The notes under the pieces are model-generated. The model worked only from the letters and a program-made list of their open reading frames with translations. It had not been told where the DNA came from and made no database searches. DNA of 64,000 nucleotides, taken from Metapseudomonas otitidis (lineage in GTDB: Bacteria > Pseudomonadota > Gammaproteobacteria > Pseudomonadales > Pseudomonadaceae). Below, piece after piece: positions 21,886-30,041 of this stretch; the stretch's first letter is position 1; each line of letters begins with the position of its first letter. Both the position numbers and the translations under genes were made by a program. The stretch lies in contig NZ_FOJP01000014.1 in NCBI RefSeq assembly GCF_900111835.1, forward strand, positions 62,001-126,000, in the 5' to 3' direction.

Positions 21886-23748
21886 ATGAGCATCACCCGC
21901 CGCGACTTCCTCAACGGTGCCGCCCTGACCGTCGGCCTCGGCCTCACCCCGCTGCAGCTGCTGCGCGCAGCCCCCTCCGGGCGCTACTACCCCCCTGCCC
22001 TCACCGGCCTGCGCGGCAGCCACCCCGGCTCCTTCGACGTGGCCCACCAGATGGGCTGGGAGAAGAAGGTGTTCGACACCGACGGCCTGCCCATCGAAGA
22101 GCAGTACGACCTGGTGGTGGTCGGTGGCGGCATCAGCGGCCTCTCGGCGGCCTGGTTCTACCGGCAGCAGAACCCCGACGCGCGCATCCTCATCGTCGAG
22201 AACCACGACGACTTCGGCGGCCACGCCAAGCGCAACGAATTCCAGGCCGGCGGCCGGATGATCCTCGGCTACGGCGGCAGCGAAGCCTTCCAGTCGCCCA
22301 AGCACCTCTACAGCAGCCAGGTGAACGACCTGCTCAAGCAGCTGGGGGTGGACATCGACCGTTTCGAGACCGCCTTCGACCGCGACTTCTACCCCGGCCT
22401 CGGGCTGTCCCGCGGGGTGTTCTTCGACAAGGCCGGCTTCGGTGAAGACAAGCTGGTGACCGGCGACCCGACACCGATGGTGGCCGACGACATCGCCCCG
22501 GAAAAACTCAACGCCCGCAGCTGGCGCGCCTTCATCAACGACTTCCCGCTGCCCGAAGCCGACCGCGAGGCCCTCATCGCCCTGCACGAAGCACCCCGTG
22601 ACTACCTGGCCGGCAAGAGCCGCGAGGAGAAGGAAGCCCACCTGGCCAAGACCAGCTACCAGGACTTCCTGCGCAAGGACGTCGGCCTGAGCGAAGCCGC
22701 CACCCGCTACTTCCTCAGCCGCACCAACGACTTCTCCGCCCTCAGCATCGACGCCGTCGCCGCCGCCGATGCCTACGCCGTCGGCTTCCCCGGCTTCGCC
22801 GCGATGGACCTCTCGCCCATCAGCGAGGAAGCCAAGGCCGAGATGGAAGAGCCGTACATCTACCACTTCCCCGACGGCAACGCCTCGGTGGCGCGCCTGC
22901 TGGTGCGCAGCCTGATCCCGGGCGTGGCCGCCGGCAAGGGCATGGACGACATCGTCCTCGCCGACTTCGACTACGCCCGCCTCGACCTGCCCTCCAACGC
23001 CGTGCGCCTGCGCCTGAACAGCACCGCCGTCAGCGTGCGCAACCGCGCCGGCGCCGTGGACGTGGGCTACAGCCGGGGCGGCCAGTTGCACCGCGTGCGC
23101 GCCCGGCACTGCGTGCTGGCCTGCTACAACATGATGATTCCCTACCTGCTCCGCGACCTGCCCGCCCCGCAGGCCCACGCCCTGGCGCAGAACGTCAAGT
23201 TCCCGCTGGTGTACACCAAGGTGGTGATCCGCAACTGGCACAGCTTCGCCAAGCTCGGCGTCCACGAGATCTACGCCCCCAGCCAGCCCTACAGCCGCGT
23301 CAAGCTCGACTATCCGGTGGACATCGGCGGCTACCGCCACCCCCGCGACCCGGCCCAGCCCATCGGCCTGCACATGGTCTACGTGCCCACCAGCCCCGGC
23401 ATGGGCATGGACGCCCGCACCCAGGCCCGGGTCGGCCGCGGCAAGCTCTACGCCATGAGCTTCGAGCAGATGGAAACGATGATCCGCGAGCAGCTCCAGG
23501 CCATGCTCGGCCCGGCCGGCTTCGACCACGAGAAGGACATCCTCGCCATCACCGTCAACCGCTGGTCCCACGGCTACGCCTACTTCTCCAACAGCCTGTT
23601 CGACGACGAAGACGAGAGCGAGAAGCTGATGAACCTCGCCCGCCGCAAGCTGGGCAACGTCACCATCGCCAACTCCGACGCGGCCTGGAGCGCCTACGCC
23701 CACGCCGCCATCGACGAAGCCTGGCGCGCGGTGCGCGAGCTCGGCTGA
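21886..23748 (+). CDS. spdH: Spermidine dehydrogenase, Tat-exported flavoprotein
   Basis: This 620-residue flavoprotein has a twin-arginine start (MSITRRDFLNGAALTVGLGL), so it is exported folded. The FAD-binding dinucleotide motif is DLVVVGGGISGLSAAWFY (about 84-101), followed by ENHDDFGGHAKRNEF. Length and sequence style match SpdH, a heme- and FAD-containing dehydrogenase that splits spermidine into 1,3-diaminopropane and 4-aminobutanal. Its neighbours, two 4-aminobutanal dehydrogenases and a polyamine transporter, fit this very well. I cannot point to the heme ligands, and another amine oxidoreductase remains possible. Confidence 0.78.
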   Translation: MSITRRDFLNGAALTVGLGLTPLQLLRAAPSGRYYPPALTGLRGSHPGSFDVAHQMGWEKKVFDTDGLPIEEQYDLVVVGGGISGLSAAWFYRQQNPDARILIVENHDDFGGHAKRNEFQAGGRMILGYGGSEAFQSPKHLYSSQVNDLLKQLGVDIDRFETAFDRDFYPGLGLSRGVFFDKAGFGEDKLVTGDPTPMVADDIAPEKLNARSWRAFINDFPLPEADREALIALHEAPRDYLAGKSREEKEAHLAKTSYQDFLRKDVGLSEAATRYFLSRTNDFSALSIDAVAAADAYAVGFPGFAAMDLSPISEEAKAEMEEPYIYHFPDGNASVARLLVRSLIPGVAAGKGMDDIVLADFDYARLDLPSNAVRLRLNSTAVSVRNRAGAVDVGYSRGGQLHRVRARHCVLACYNMMIPYLLRDLPAPQAHALAQNVKFPLVYTKVVIRNWHSFAKLGVHEIYAPSQPYSRVKLDYPVDIGGYRHPRDPAQPIGLHMVYVPTSPGMGMDARTQARVGRGKLYAMSFEQMETMIREQLQAMLGPAGFDHEKDILAITVNRWSHGYAYFSNSLFDDEDESEKLMNLARRKLGNVTIANSDAAWSAYAHAAIDEAWRAVRELG

Positions 23749-23757
23749 GCGAACGCA

Positions 23758-23789
23758 GCCGGGTGATGGTGCTGGCGCCATCACCCGGC
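23758..23789 (+). terminator. Stem-loop after spdH
   Basis: GCCGGGTGATGG (23758-23769) pairs perfectly with CCATCACCCGGC (23778-23789) around TGCTGGCG. This 12-bp stem starts 10 bases after the stop codon. No T-run follows. It probably ends the polyamine operon transcript. Confidence 0.65.
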
Positions 23790-23901
23790 CATGCGCCCGG
23801 CCCCGGCAGATTCGGCGGGCCCCCACCCGCACCAGGCACGTCTATATTTTCCGTATCCCCGGCGACAGCCCTGCGCCGGGGCTCCGGAGTGCCGATCCCG
23901 C

Positions 23902-25509
23902 ATGCCCGATACCCACGAACGCCCTGCCCGCCCACGCACTGGCCGGATGAAGCGTGACATCGTCCTGATCCTGCTGTTCGCCCTGGTCAGCCTCGCCTTG
24001 CTGGTCCACTTCGATGTGGGCGACCTCCTGCAACGGGCGGCCGTGCGCCACGAGCACTGGGAACTGGACGAGATCCTGCTGATGCTCAGCCTGGTGGGCT
24101 GGTGCGGTTTCATCTTCGGTGTGCGCCGGCTGATGGAGATGCGCTGGGAGGCCCAGGCCCGGCGCAGCGCGGAACTCAAGGTCACCCGCCTGGCCGAACA
24201 CGACATGCTCACCGGCCTGCCCAACCGCCGGGGGCTGCGCAGCCACCTGGAACCCTGCCTGGGGGTTTCTGACTCGCCGTTCTACTTCGTGCTGGTGGAC
24301 CTGGACGGCTTCCGCCTGGTCAACGACCTGCACAGCCACGAGGCCGGCGACCACCTGTTGCAGGTGCTGGCCCGCCGGCTGGCCACGGCGCTGCCCGAGG
24401 GCGACCTGATCGGCCGCAGCGGTGCCGACGAATTCACCCTGGTGCTGCATTCCCAGAAGAGCCACACCGCCGCCAGCGCCCTGCTGGAGGCCCTGCTGGA
24501 GCTGATCCGCCAGCCGGTACAGCATGAGGACGCACGTATCGAAGTCAGCGCCACCCTAGGCGTCGCCCGTTACCCGGACGATGGTCGGCGACTGGACGAC
24601 CTCATGGCCCGCGCCGCCTTCTGCGTGCAGTCAGGCAAGCGCGAGGGGCGCAACATGGTGGTGTTCTACGAGCCCGGCAACGACACCGAGCTGGAGCAGC
24701 AGACGCGCCTGGTGAAGCTGCTCGACGACGGCATGAAGGCCGGCTACCTGCGGGTGGACTACCAGCCCATCGTCGCCCTGGAAAGCGGCGAGATCCTCGG
24801 TTTCGAAGCCCTCGCCCGGCTGGACCACCCCGAGGCCGGCAGCCTGGGGCCGGCGCAGTTCATCCCCGCAGCCGAGCGCCTCGGCTACATCACCCGCATC
24901 ACCCGCGAACTGCTCCAGCGCGCCTGCGAGGAAGCCCGCCAGTGGCCCACCGGCGTGTTCCTCTCGTTCAACCTCAGCGCCATCGACCTGGCCGACGAAA
25001 GCCTGCCGTTCCATGTCTCGCGCATCCTCAACAAGGTGGGCTTCCCGCCCCGGCGGCTGGAGCTGGAGGTGACCGAGACCGCCGTGATCGACCACGTCGA
25101 GCGGGCCAACGCCAACATCCAGGCGCTGCAGGCCATGGGCATCCGCGTGTCGCTGGACGACTTCGGCACCGGCTACTCGTCCCTCGCCCACATCAGCCGC
25201 TACAACTTCGACAAGCTCAAGATCGACCGCCAGTTCGTCGCCGCGCTGGACAACGGCAGCAAGGACGAAAGCATTCTGCGGGCCATGCTCGGCCTCAGCC
25301 AGGAACTCGGCATCCCCACCGTTGCCGAAGGCATCGAGACGCAGCGGCAGCTGGAGTGGCTGCAGAGCGTCGGCTGCCGGCAAGGCCAGGGGTATTACTT
25401 CAGCCCACCGGTGTCCACGGCCCAGGCCACCGCCATGGTGGCCCGTGGGCCCTGCCTGCTGGGGCCGGTTCCGCGGCCCTCTGCCCGCCCCCACTCCACG
25501 GAGTCCTGA
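23902..25509 (+). CDS. Cyclic di-GMP phosphodiesterase (degenerate GGDEF + EAL)
   Basis: This membrane protein of about 535 residues has two helices near the N-terminus (IVLILLFALVSLALLVHF and ILLMLSLVGWCGFIFGV). A GGDEF-like domain has its signature changed to SGADEF, so cyclase activity is unlikely. The C-terminal EAL domain has its key residues: FEALARL, FNLSAIDL, EVTETAV, DDFGTGYSS, KLKIDRQFV and VAEGIET. It should therefore hydrolyse cyclic di-GMP, with the first domain perhaps sensing GTP. The ATG at 23902 has GGAG about 13 bases upstream, and the ATG at 23947 is an alternative. The following gene starts 2 bases after the stop. Confidence 0.88.
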   Translation: MPDTHERPARPRTGRMKRDIVLILLFALVSLALLVHFDVGDLLQRAAVRHEHWELDEILLMLSLVGWCGFIFGVRRLMEMRWEAQARRSAELKVTRLAEHDMLTGLPNRRGLRSHLEPCLGVSDSPFYFVLVDLDGFRLVNDLHSHEAGDHLLQVLARRLATALPEGDLIGRSGADEFTLVLHSQKSHTAASALLEALLELIRQPVQHEDARIEVSATLGVARYPDDGRRLDDLMARAAFCVQSGKREGRNMVVFYEPGNDTELEQQTRLVKLLDDGMKAGYLRVDYQPIVALESGEILGFEALARLDHPEAGSLGPAQFIPAAERLGYITRITRELLQRACEEARQWPTGVFLSFNLSAIDLADESLPFHVSRILNKVGFPPRRLELEVTETAVIDHVERANANIQALQAMGIRVSLDDFGTGYSSLAHISRYNFDKLKIDRQFVAALDNGSKDESILRAMLGLSQELGIPTVAEGIETQRQLEWLQSVGCRQGQGYYFSPPVSTAQATAMVARGPCLLGPVPRPSARPHSTES

Positions 25510-25511
25510 TC

Positions 25512-25952
25512 ATGCACACCCCGAACCACCGCCCGCTGCTGCTCGCCTGCGCCCTGTTGCTGGCGGGCGCGAGCGCCTCCGCCCTGGCGTCGCCCGGCAA
25601 TGGCAACGGCAAGGGCAACAACGGTCATGGCAACGGCAATGGGCACGGCGGCCACGGCAATGCGGCCACCCAGTCGGCGGGGCCGAGCATCGACCTCGGC
25701 GGCATCCGCATCGTCCTGCAGGACAACCGCGACTACTGGAGCCCCGGCGCCTCGCTGCCCCCGGGCATCCGCAAGAACCTCGCGCGGGGCAAGCCGCTGC
25801 CGCCCGGCATCGCCCGCAAGCTGGACGGCCGCCTGCTGCAGCGGCTGCCGTCCTATCCCGGCTACGACTGGGTGCAGGCCGGGACCGACCTGCTGCTGGT
25901 GGCCGTGGCCACCGGGCTCATCCAGGACGTCCTGCACGACGTGCTGGACTGA
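25512..25952 (+). CDS. CigR/RcnB-like exported protein
   Basis: This 146-residue protein has a signal peptide ending in ASALA, a low-complexity GNGNGKGNNGHGNGNGHGGHGN stretch (described in parts: alternating Gly, Asn and His, about residues 34-55), and a conserved C-terminal block with the paired motif LPPGIRKNLARGKPLPPGIARKL and a final hydrophobic segment LLLVAVATGLIQDVL. This matches proteins annotated as CigR-like. The His/Gly/Asn stretch could bind metal ions (inference). It starts 2 bases after the phosphodiesterase stop, with CGGAGTCC as ribosome site inside the upstream gene, so the two are coupled. Confidence 0.75.
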   Translation: MHTPNHRPLLLACALLLAGASASALASPGNGNGKGNNGHGNGNGHGGHGNAATQSAGPSIDLGGIRIVLQDNRDYWSPGASLPPGIRKNLARGKPLPPGIARKLDGRLLQRLPSYPGYDWVQAGTDLLLVAVATGLIQDVLHDVLD

Positions 25953-25958
25953 ACCGCC

Positions 25959-27137
25959 TCAGCAGGCCGCCAGCCGGGCGAAGCCCTCGGCCAGGTCGGC
26001 CTTGAGGTCGTCCATGTCCTCCAGGCCGATCTGCAGGCGCAGGCAGAAGCCCGGCTCCGTCCAGGCCGTGGCGGTGCGGTAGCTGCGGCAGTCGAAGGGG
26101 ATCACCAGGCTCTCGTAGCCGCCCCAGGAGAAGCCCATGCTGAACACCCGCAGGTGGTCCAGCATGGCCGCCAGGCCCTCGCGGCTGTAGCGATCCTCCA
26201 GGACGATGGAGAACAGCCCCGAAGCCCCCGTGAAGTCACGCTTCCAGTGCGCATGCCCGGGGCAGTCCTCGAAGGCCGGGTGCAGCACGCGCTTCACCTC
26301 CGGCCGGGCCTTGAGCCAGTGGGCCATTTCCAGGCCCCGGCGCTGGGCCTCTTCCAGCCGCAGCTTCAGCGTGCGCAGGCCGCGCAGCGCCAGTACGCAA
26401 TCCTCGGCCCCCGGCAGCATGGACAGGCTGTCGTAGGTGGCACGCAGGGCCGGCCAGCATTCGGCATTGGCCGTCACCAGGCCCAGCAGCAGGTCCGAAT
26501 GCCCACCCAGGTACTTGGTGCCCGCCTCCACCGTCAGGTCGATGCCCAGGTCATGGGCCCGCAGGAACAACGGTGTCGCCCAGGTGTTGTCGAGGAGGGT
26601 GCGCACCCCGCGCCGCCGCGCCACCTCCACCAGGGCCGGCAGGTCCGGCACTTCGAAGGTCTGCGAGCCCGGCGCTTCGAGGAACAGCGTGGTGGTCTCG
26701 GGGCGCATCAGCGCCTCGATGCCGGCGCCGATCATCGGGTCGTAGTAGGTGGTGGTGACGCCGTAGCGGGCCAGCATGTGGTTGCAGAAATGCCGGGTCG
26801 GCCGGTAGACGCTGTCCGGCACCAGGATGTGGTCACCCGCGCGGGTGGTGCTGAACAGCGCCAGGGACACCGCGCCCAGGCCCGAGGGCGAGAGCACCGT
26901 GCCGGCGGCGCCGGCCAGTTGGGTCCAGGCATCTTCCAGGTTGGCGAGGGTGGGCGTGCCGGCGGTGCCGTAGGAGAAGCGCGCGCGGCGCTGCTCGATG
27001 TCGTCGAGGGTCTTGTAGATGACCGTGGAGCCCCGGTACAGCGGGCCGTTGACGAAGCCGTACTGCTCGGAAGGGTCGCGCCCGAGCATGGACAGCTGGG
27101 TGCCGATGCCGAAGGAAGGGATGTCGTCTCTGTTCAT
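25959..27137 (-). CDS. PLP-dependent Cys/Met-metabolism lyase, MetC-like
   Basis: This 392-residue cytosolic enzyme belongs to the cystathionine beta/gamma-lyase fold. The PLP-binding Lys is in VEAGTKYLGGHSD (about 205). The cofactor-binding Asp is in TLLDNTWATPLF, the substrate-binding region is SYGTAGTPTLANLE, and the C-terminal Arg lies in GFCLRLQIGLEDMDDL. It most resembles MetC-type cystathionine beta-lyases, which release homocysteine, pyruvate and ammonia, but other sulfur amino acids are possible. The ATG at 27137 (MNRDDIPSFG) was chosen over an upstream start that adds unrelated residues. The convergent CigR-like gene ends 6 bases away. Confidence 0.85.
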   Translation of the reverse strand: MNRDDIPSFGIGTQLSMLGRDPSEQYGFVNGPLYRGSTVIYKTLDDIEQRRARFSYGTAGTPTLANLEDAWTQLAGAAGTVLSPSGLGAVSLALFSTTRAGDHILVPDSVYRPTRHFCNHMLARYGVTTTYYDPMIGAGIEALMRPETTTLFLEAPGSQTFEVPDLPALVEVARRRGVRTLLDNTWATPLFLRAHDLGIDLTVEAGTKYLGGHSDLLLGLVTANAECWPALRATYDSLSMLPGAEDCVLALRGLRTLKLRLEEAQRRGLEMAHWLKARPEVKRVLHPAFEDCPGHAHWKRDFTGASGLFSIVLEDRYSREGLAAMLDHLRVFSMGFSWGGYESLVIPFDCRSYRTATAWTEPGFCLRLQIGLEDMDDLKADLAEGFARLAAC

Positions 27138-27230
27138 GTGCCTGCAGCCTGTCGGGGCCCGGCGCACGTGGCCGGGCAAAGGCCGCGATGCTAACCGATT
27201 CCCCCTCGCAGTCGGCAGCCCGGGTGAGCC

Positions 27231-27425
27231 TCAGCCCCGTGAACCACCCGGCTCGCCCCGTCGCTCGACAGTGACGGCGTTGCGCTCCATGAGCAGGCTG
27301 CCCGGTGCGGGTTCGTCGCGACGGGCCAGGCTGCCCGAGCCTTCCGGGCGGGTGCCGGGGCGTACGGCGCGTTCACAGGTGGTTCCGAACCGGTAGGCAT
27401 CCGCTGCGGCGATCGGGCGTTCCAT
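27231..27425 (-). CDS. Small hypothetical protein
   Basis: This frame of 64 codons starts at ATG 27425 with a good ribosome site (GAGGGAACACCC just upstream). The product is Arg- and Glu-rich without a signal peptide or membrane segment and contains two ERxxV/ERRGE-type stretches. No family is recognised. In such GC-rich DNA an open frame of this size can occur by chance, and only the ribosome site argues for it. The 27138-27230 stretch between it and the lyase gene shows nothing further. Confidence 0.4.
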   Translation of the reverse strand: MERPIAAADAYRFGTTCERAVRPGTRPEGSGSLARRDEPAPGSLLMERNAVTVERRGEPGGSRG

Positions 27426-27508
27426 GGGTGTTCCCTCGGGTGGCGATGGAGCTTGGAAGCCCCATGCCGCTGCGCGTTCGCCCCAGCCGCCGAACGGTCG
27501 CCAGACGC

Positions 27509-27536
27509 AACGAGCCCCACCGGAGTGGGGCTCGTT
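27509..27536. terminator. Strong bidirectional-type hairpin
   Basis: AACGAGCCCCAC (27509-27520), loop CGGA, GTGGGGCTCGTT (27525-27536) give a perfect 12-bp stem. It begins 9 bases past the stop of the minus-strand gene 27545-27898 and should end that transcript. Confidence 0.8.
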
Positions 27537-27544
27537 GGCATGGG

Positions 27545-27898
27545 TTACCAGTGCGGGCCACCCCAGCGATGGGGCGGGCCGTAGTAGCGGGGCCCGTAGT
27601 AGCGCGGCGGCGGGGCGTACACCGGCACGCTCTGGTAATACACCGGTTGTGCCGGGTAGACGTAGACCGGCGGCGGTGGCGGCGGTGCCACGTAGACGGG
27701 GGCCGGCTGCACATACACCGGAGCGGGTTGTTCCACATAGACCGGCGCCGGACGGGACGCGACGATGGCTCCGCCGACCACGGCCCCCACGACGGCGCCG
27801 ACGATCGCCGGGCCGGCATCATGCCCATGGGCGGACGCCTGGCCGGCCAGTGCGGCGGCTCCCACCAACAGGGCCACCTGGGGCAAACGACGAAACAT
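27545..27898 (-). CDS. Exported Pro/Tyr-rich protein with PVYV repeats
   Basis: This 117-residue protein has a signal peptide (MFRRLPQVALLVGAAALAGQASA) and a Gly/Ala/Val segment (AIVGAVVGAVVGGAIV) that resembles a glycine-zipper membrane insert. A repetitive tail is built of PVYV units (APVYVEQP, APVYVQP, APVYVAPP, PPVYVYPAQPVYY) and Tyr-Gly-Pro runs (PRYYGPRYYGPP). Such proteins sit in or on the cell envelope, and no function is established. A strong hairpin ends the gene. Confidence 0.75.
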   Translation of the reverse strand: MFRRLPQVALLVGAAALAGQASAHGHDAGPAIVGAVVGAVVGGAIVASRPAPVYVEQPAPVYVQPAPVYVAPPPPPPVYVYPAQPVYYQSVPVYAPPPRYYGPRYYGPPHRWGGPHW

Positions 27899-28137
27899 GG
27901 TTTTCCTCCTGCCCGGCGGGACAGGTGCCGGGATGCCTGTTCAGACCGCAACGGCGAAAAACGGATCGCAGCGCCCGGGTAAAGGTTGTGTAAGGACGAC
28001 GAACGGCCAGGGCGATTCACCCGAACCCCCTCCCCCTCACCGGGTCACTAACAGGGAGTCCCCAACCGTTGGCCCGACGCGTCGCTGCCTCGCCGAGCGC
28101 CCCGGCCATCGAAAACCCGCCCTTCCAGGAGTGCCCC

Positions 28138-29259
28138 ATGCCCGAAGCCTGGCTGTCCCACATGCCCTGGCCCGAGTTGCGCCTGCTGCTCACCGTCCTC
28201 GCGGTCTTCCTCGTCCTGTCGCTGGTGTCCCGCGCCGTCCTGCGGGTGTTCGAGCGCCTGACCCGCCCCGTGCTGTTCCTGCGCGAGCTGCTGCAGCGGG
28301 TGCGCCGCCCGCTGTACCTGCTGCTGCCGCTGCTGGGGGTGCAGACGGTGCTCAGCTCCGCGCCGGACGACCTGCTGTTCATCGAGCCGCTGCGCCGCCT
28401 CACCTCCCTGGTGCTGATCGGCACCTTCACCTGGCTCGGCCTGCGCGCGGTGGACGCGGTGCAGCAGGTGATCCTGCTGCGCAACCCGGTGGACATCGCC
28501 GACAACCTGCAAGCCCGCCGCATCCAGACCCAGACCCGCGTGCTGGTGCGCACCCTGAGCTTCTTCGTGGTGCTGTTCGGCGTGGCCTGCATGCTGATGA
28601 CCTTCCCCACCGCCCGGCAGCTGGGCACCAGCCTGCTGGCCTCGGCAGGGGTCGCCGGGCTGGCGGTGGGTTTCGCCGCCAAGCCGGTGCTGGGCAACCT
28701 CATCGCCGGCCTGCAGATCGCCCTGACCCAGCCGATCCGCCTGGACGACGTGGTGATCGTCCAGGGCGAATGGGGGCGCATTGAGGAGATCACCGGCACC
28801 TATGTCGTGGTGCGCATCTGGGACGACCGCCGCCTGGTGGTGCCGCTGCAGTGGTTCATCGAGAACCCCTTCCAGAACTGGACCCGGGTCGGCGCCTCGA
28901 TCACCGGCGCGGTGGTCATCTGGGTCGACTACGCCCTGCCCCTGGAGCCCCTGCGGCGCGAGCTGGACCGGCTCTGCGGCGAGCAGCCCAAGCTCTGGGA
29001 CGGCCGCGTCAGCGTGCTGCAGGTGGTGGACGCCACCGACCGTGCCATGCAGCTGCGGGTGCTGGTCAGCTCCGCCGACTCCTCGCGCAACTGGGACCTG
29101 CGCTGCTACCTGCGGGAGAACCTCATCAGCTTCGTCAACCGCAACTACCCCGACAGCCTGCCGCGCATGCGGGCCGAACTGCGCTCGCTGCAGCCGCCCC
29201 AGGCCCCGGCAGTTGGCGACGGCCCCATCGCCGGGCCCGAGCGTCAGCCGCCGGTCTGA
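28138..29259 (+). CDS. MscS-family mechanosensitive channel
   Basis: This 373-residue inner-membrane protein has about four N-terminal helices (LRLLLTVLAVFLVLSLV first). The pore-lining MscS helix is LGTSLLASAGVAGLAVGFAAKPVLGNLIAG, read in blocks near residues 160-190. The beta domain follows with DDVVIVQGEWGRIEEITGTYVVVRIWDDRRLVVPLQWF. It should open under membrane tension to release solutes. The ATG at 28138 has AGGAG upstream. Its 3' end overlaps the convergent CinA-like gene by 16 bases. Confidence 0.9.
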   Translation: MPEAWLSHMPWPELRLLLTVLAVFLVLSLVSRAVLRVFERLTRPVLFLRELLQRVRRPLYLLLPLLGVQTVLSSAPDDLLFIEPLRRLTSLVLIGTFTWLGLRAVDAVQQVILLRNPVDIADNLQARRIQTQTRVLVRTLSFFVVLFGVACMLMTFPTARQLGTSLLASAGVAGLAVGFAAKPVLGNLIAGLQIALTQPIRLDDVVIVQGEWGRIEEITGTYVVVRIWDDRRLVVPLQWFIENPFQNWTRVGASITGAVVIWVDYALPLEPLRRELDRLCGEQPKLWDGRVSVLQVVDATDRAMQLRVLVSSADSSRNWDLRCYLRENLISFVNRNYPDSLPRMRAELRSLQPPQAPAVGDGPIAGPERQPPV

Positions 29260-29765
29260 TCCACCGGCTGGCGCACCGCCAGGGCCTGGTGCAGGCGCTC
29301 GTAGTAATAGGGCAGCTGCAGCAGGCCATGGCGGGCCGCCTGCTCGCGCACCCTGTTGCGCTCCCCGTCGAAATGGCGCTGCTCGCTCACCACCCAGGGC
29401 TCGCCGTCCAGGTACATGGCGCAGGCGAAGCACACCAGCCCATCCGCCTCGCCGGCGCCTTCGGCCAGCCCGGTGTTGGCCAGGGCCACACCGGCACGGT
29501 CGGCGGCCTCCAGCGCCCCCAGGGCCATTTCCCGGGCGACTTCCTCGCTGGTCAGGCCGAAGCGCTCCATGGTGTCCGGCGACACCCCCAGGCAGCGCTG
29601 CTTGGCCTCGGGGGAGTACACCACGTAGCCCGCGTCCAGCACCTGCCCGCATCCGGGCACGTCCGCGAGGATCGACGTCATCAGCCCCGCCGTGCAGGAC
29701 TCGGCGGTCACCAGGGTCAACTGATACCGCTCCAGGAAGCTCACCACCTGCTCGACATGCTGCAT
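29244..29765 (-). CDS. CinA/PncC-type amidohydrolase domain protein
   Basis: This 173-residue single-domain protein matches the C-terminal half of CinA (PncC, nicotinamide-nucleotide amidohydrolase). It has the TAESCTAGL motif near residue 20 with the family Ser/Cys-Thr pair, VVYSPEAKQRCLGV, and LANTGLAEG where the family usually has SITGIAGPGG. The replaced glycine-rich loop makes full NMN deamidase activity uncertain. It overlaps the MscS gene end by 16 bases on the opposite strand. The stretch between it and glgA (29766-30041) holds divergent promoters. Confidence 0.8.
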   Translation of the reverse strand: MQHVEQVVSFLERYQLTLVTAESCTAGLMTSILADVPGCGQVLDAGYVVYSPEAKQRCLGVSPDTMERFGLTSEEVAREMALGALEAADRAGVALANTGLAEGAGEADGLVCFACAMYLDGEPWVVSEQRHFDGERNRVREQAARHGLLQLPYYYERLHQALAVRQPVDQTGG

Positions 29766-30041
29766 GGCCCTTTCCTCCGTTCGCTGTTGCTAGCTATGAA
29801 GGCCGGCCCCGGGGCCGAGTTCCCCCCGCAGCGCGGCCGTCCGGCGGAGGCCGCCGGGAAATAAAGTCGAAACTATCCCGCCGGGCCTCCGGTCTCGATT
29901 CATGTGGGGAGCGGACGTCTGCGTCGGGACCTTCAACTCATCTTCCAAGCGGCCGGCGGCCCGGACCGCCAGCAGTGATAGATGGCTTGCGCCCCGGCGC
30001 TCCGCCGCCCCGTTCAGGGATATTCGAAAGCGGAGGATGGT

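Noticed and set aside
23791-23901. Longer start for the GGDEF-EAL protein at 23791
   Set aside because: The added residues overlap the 3' end of the spdH terminator region, are low-complexity and have no ribosome site.
25959-27137. PLP enzyme as a possible methanobactin aminotransferase (MbnN)
   Set aside because: It has the cystathionine-lyase signature (TKYLGGHSD), is 20 kb away and is on the other strand.
27545-27898. PVYV repeats considered as a DNA tandem repeat or CRISPR-like array
   Set aside because: The repeats are short, irregular at DNA level and lie in frame within an exported Pro/Tyr-rich protein.
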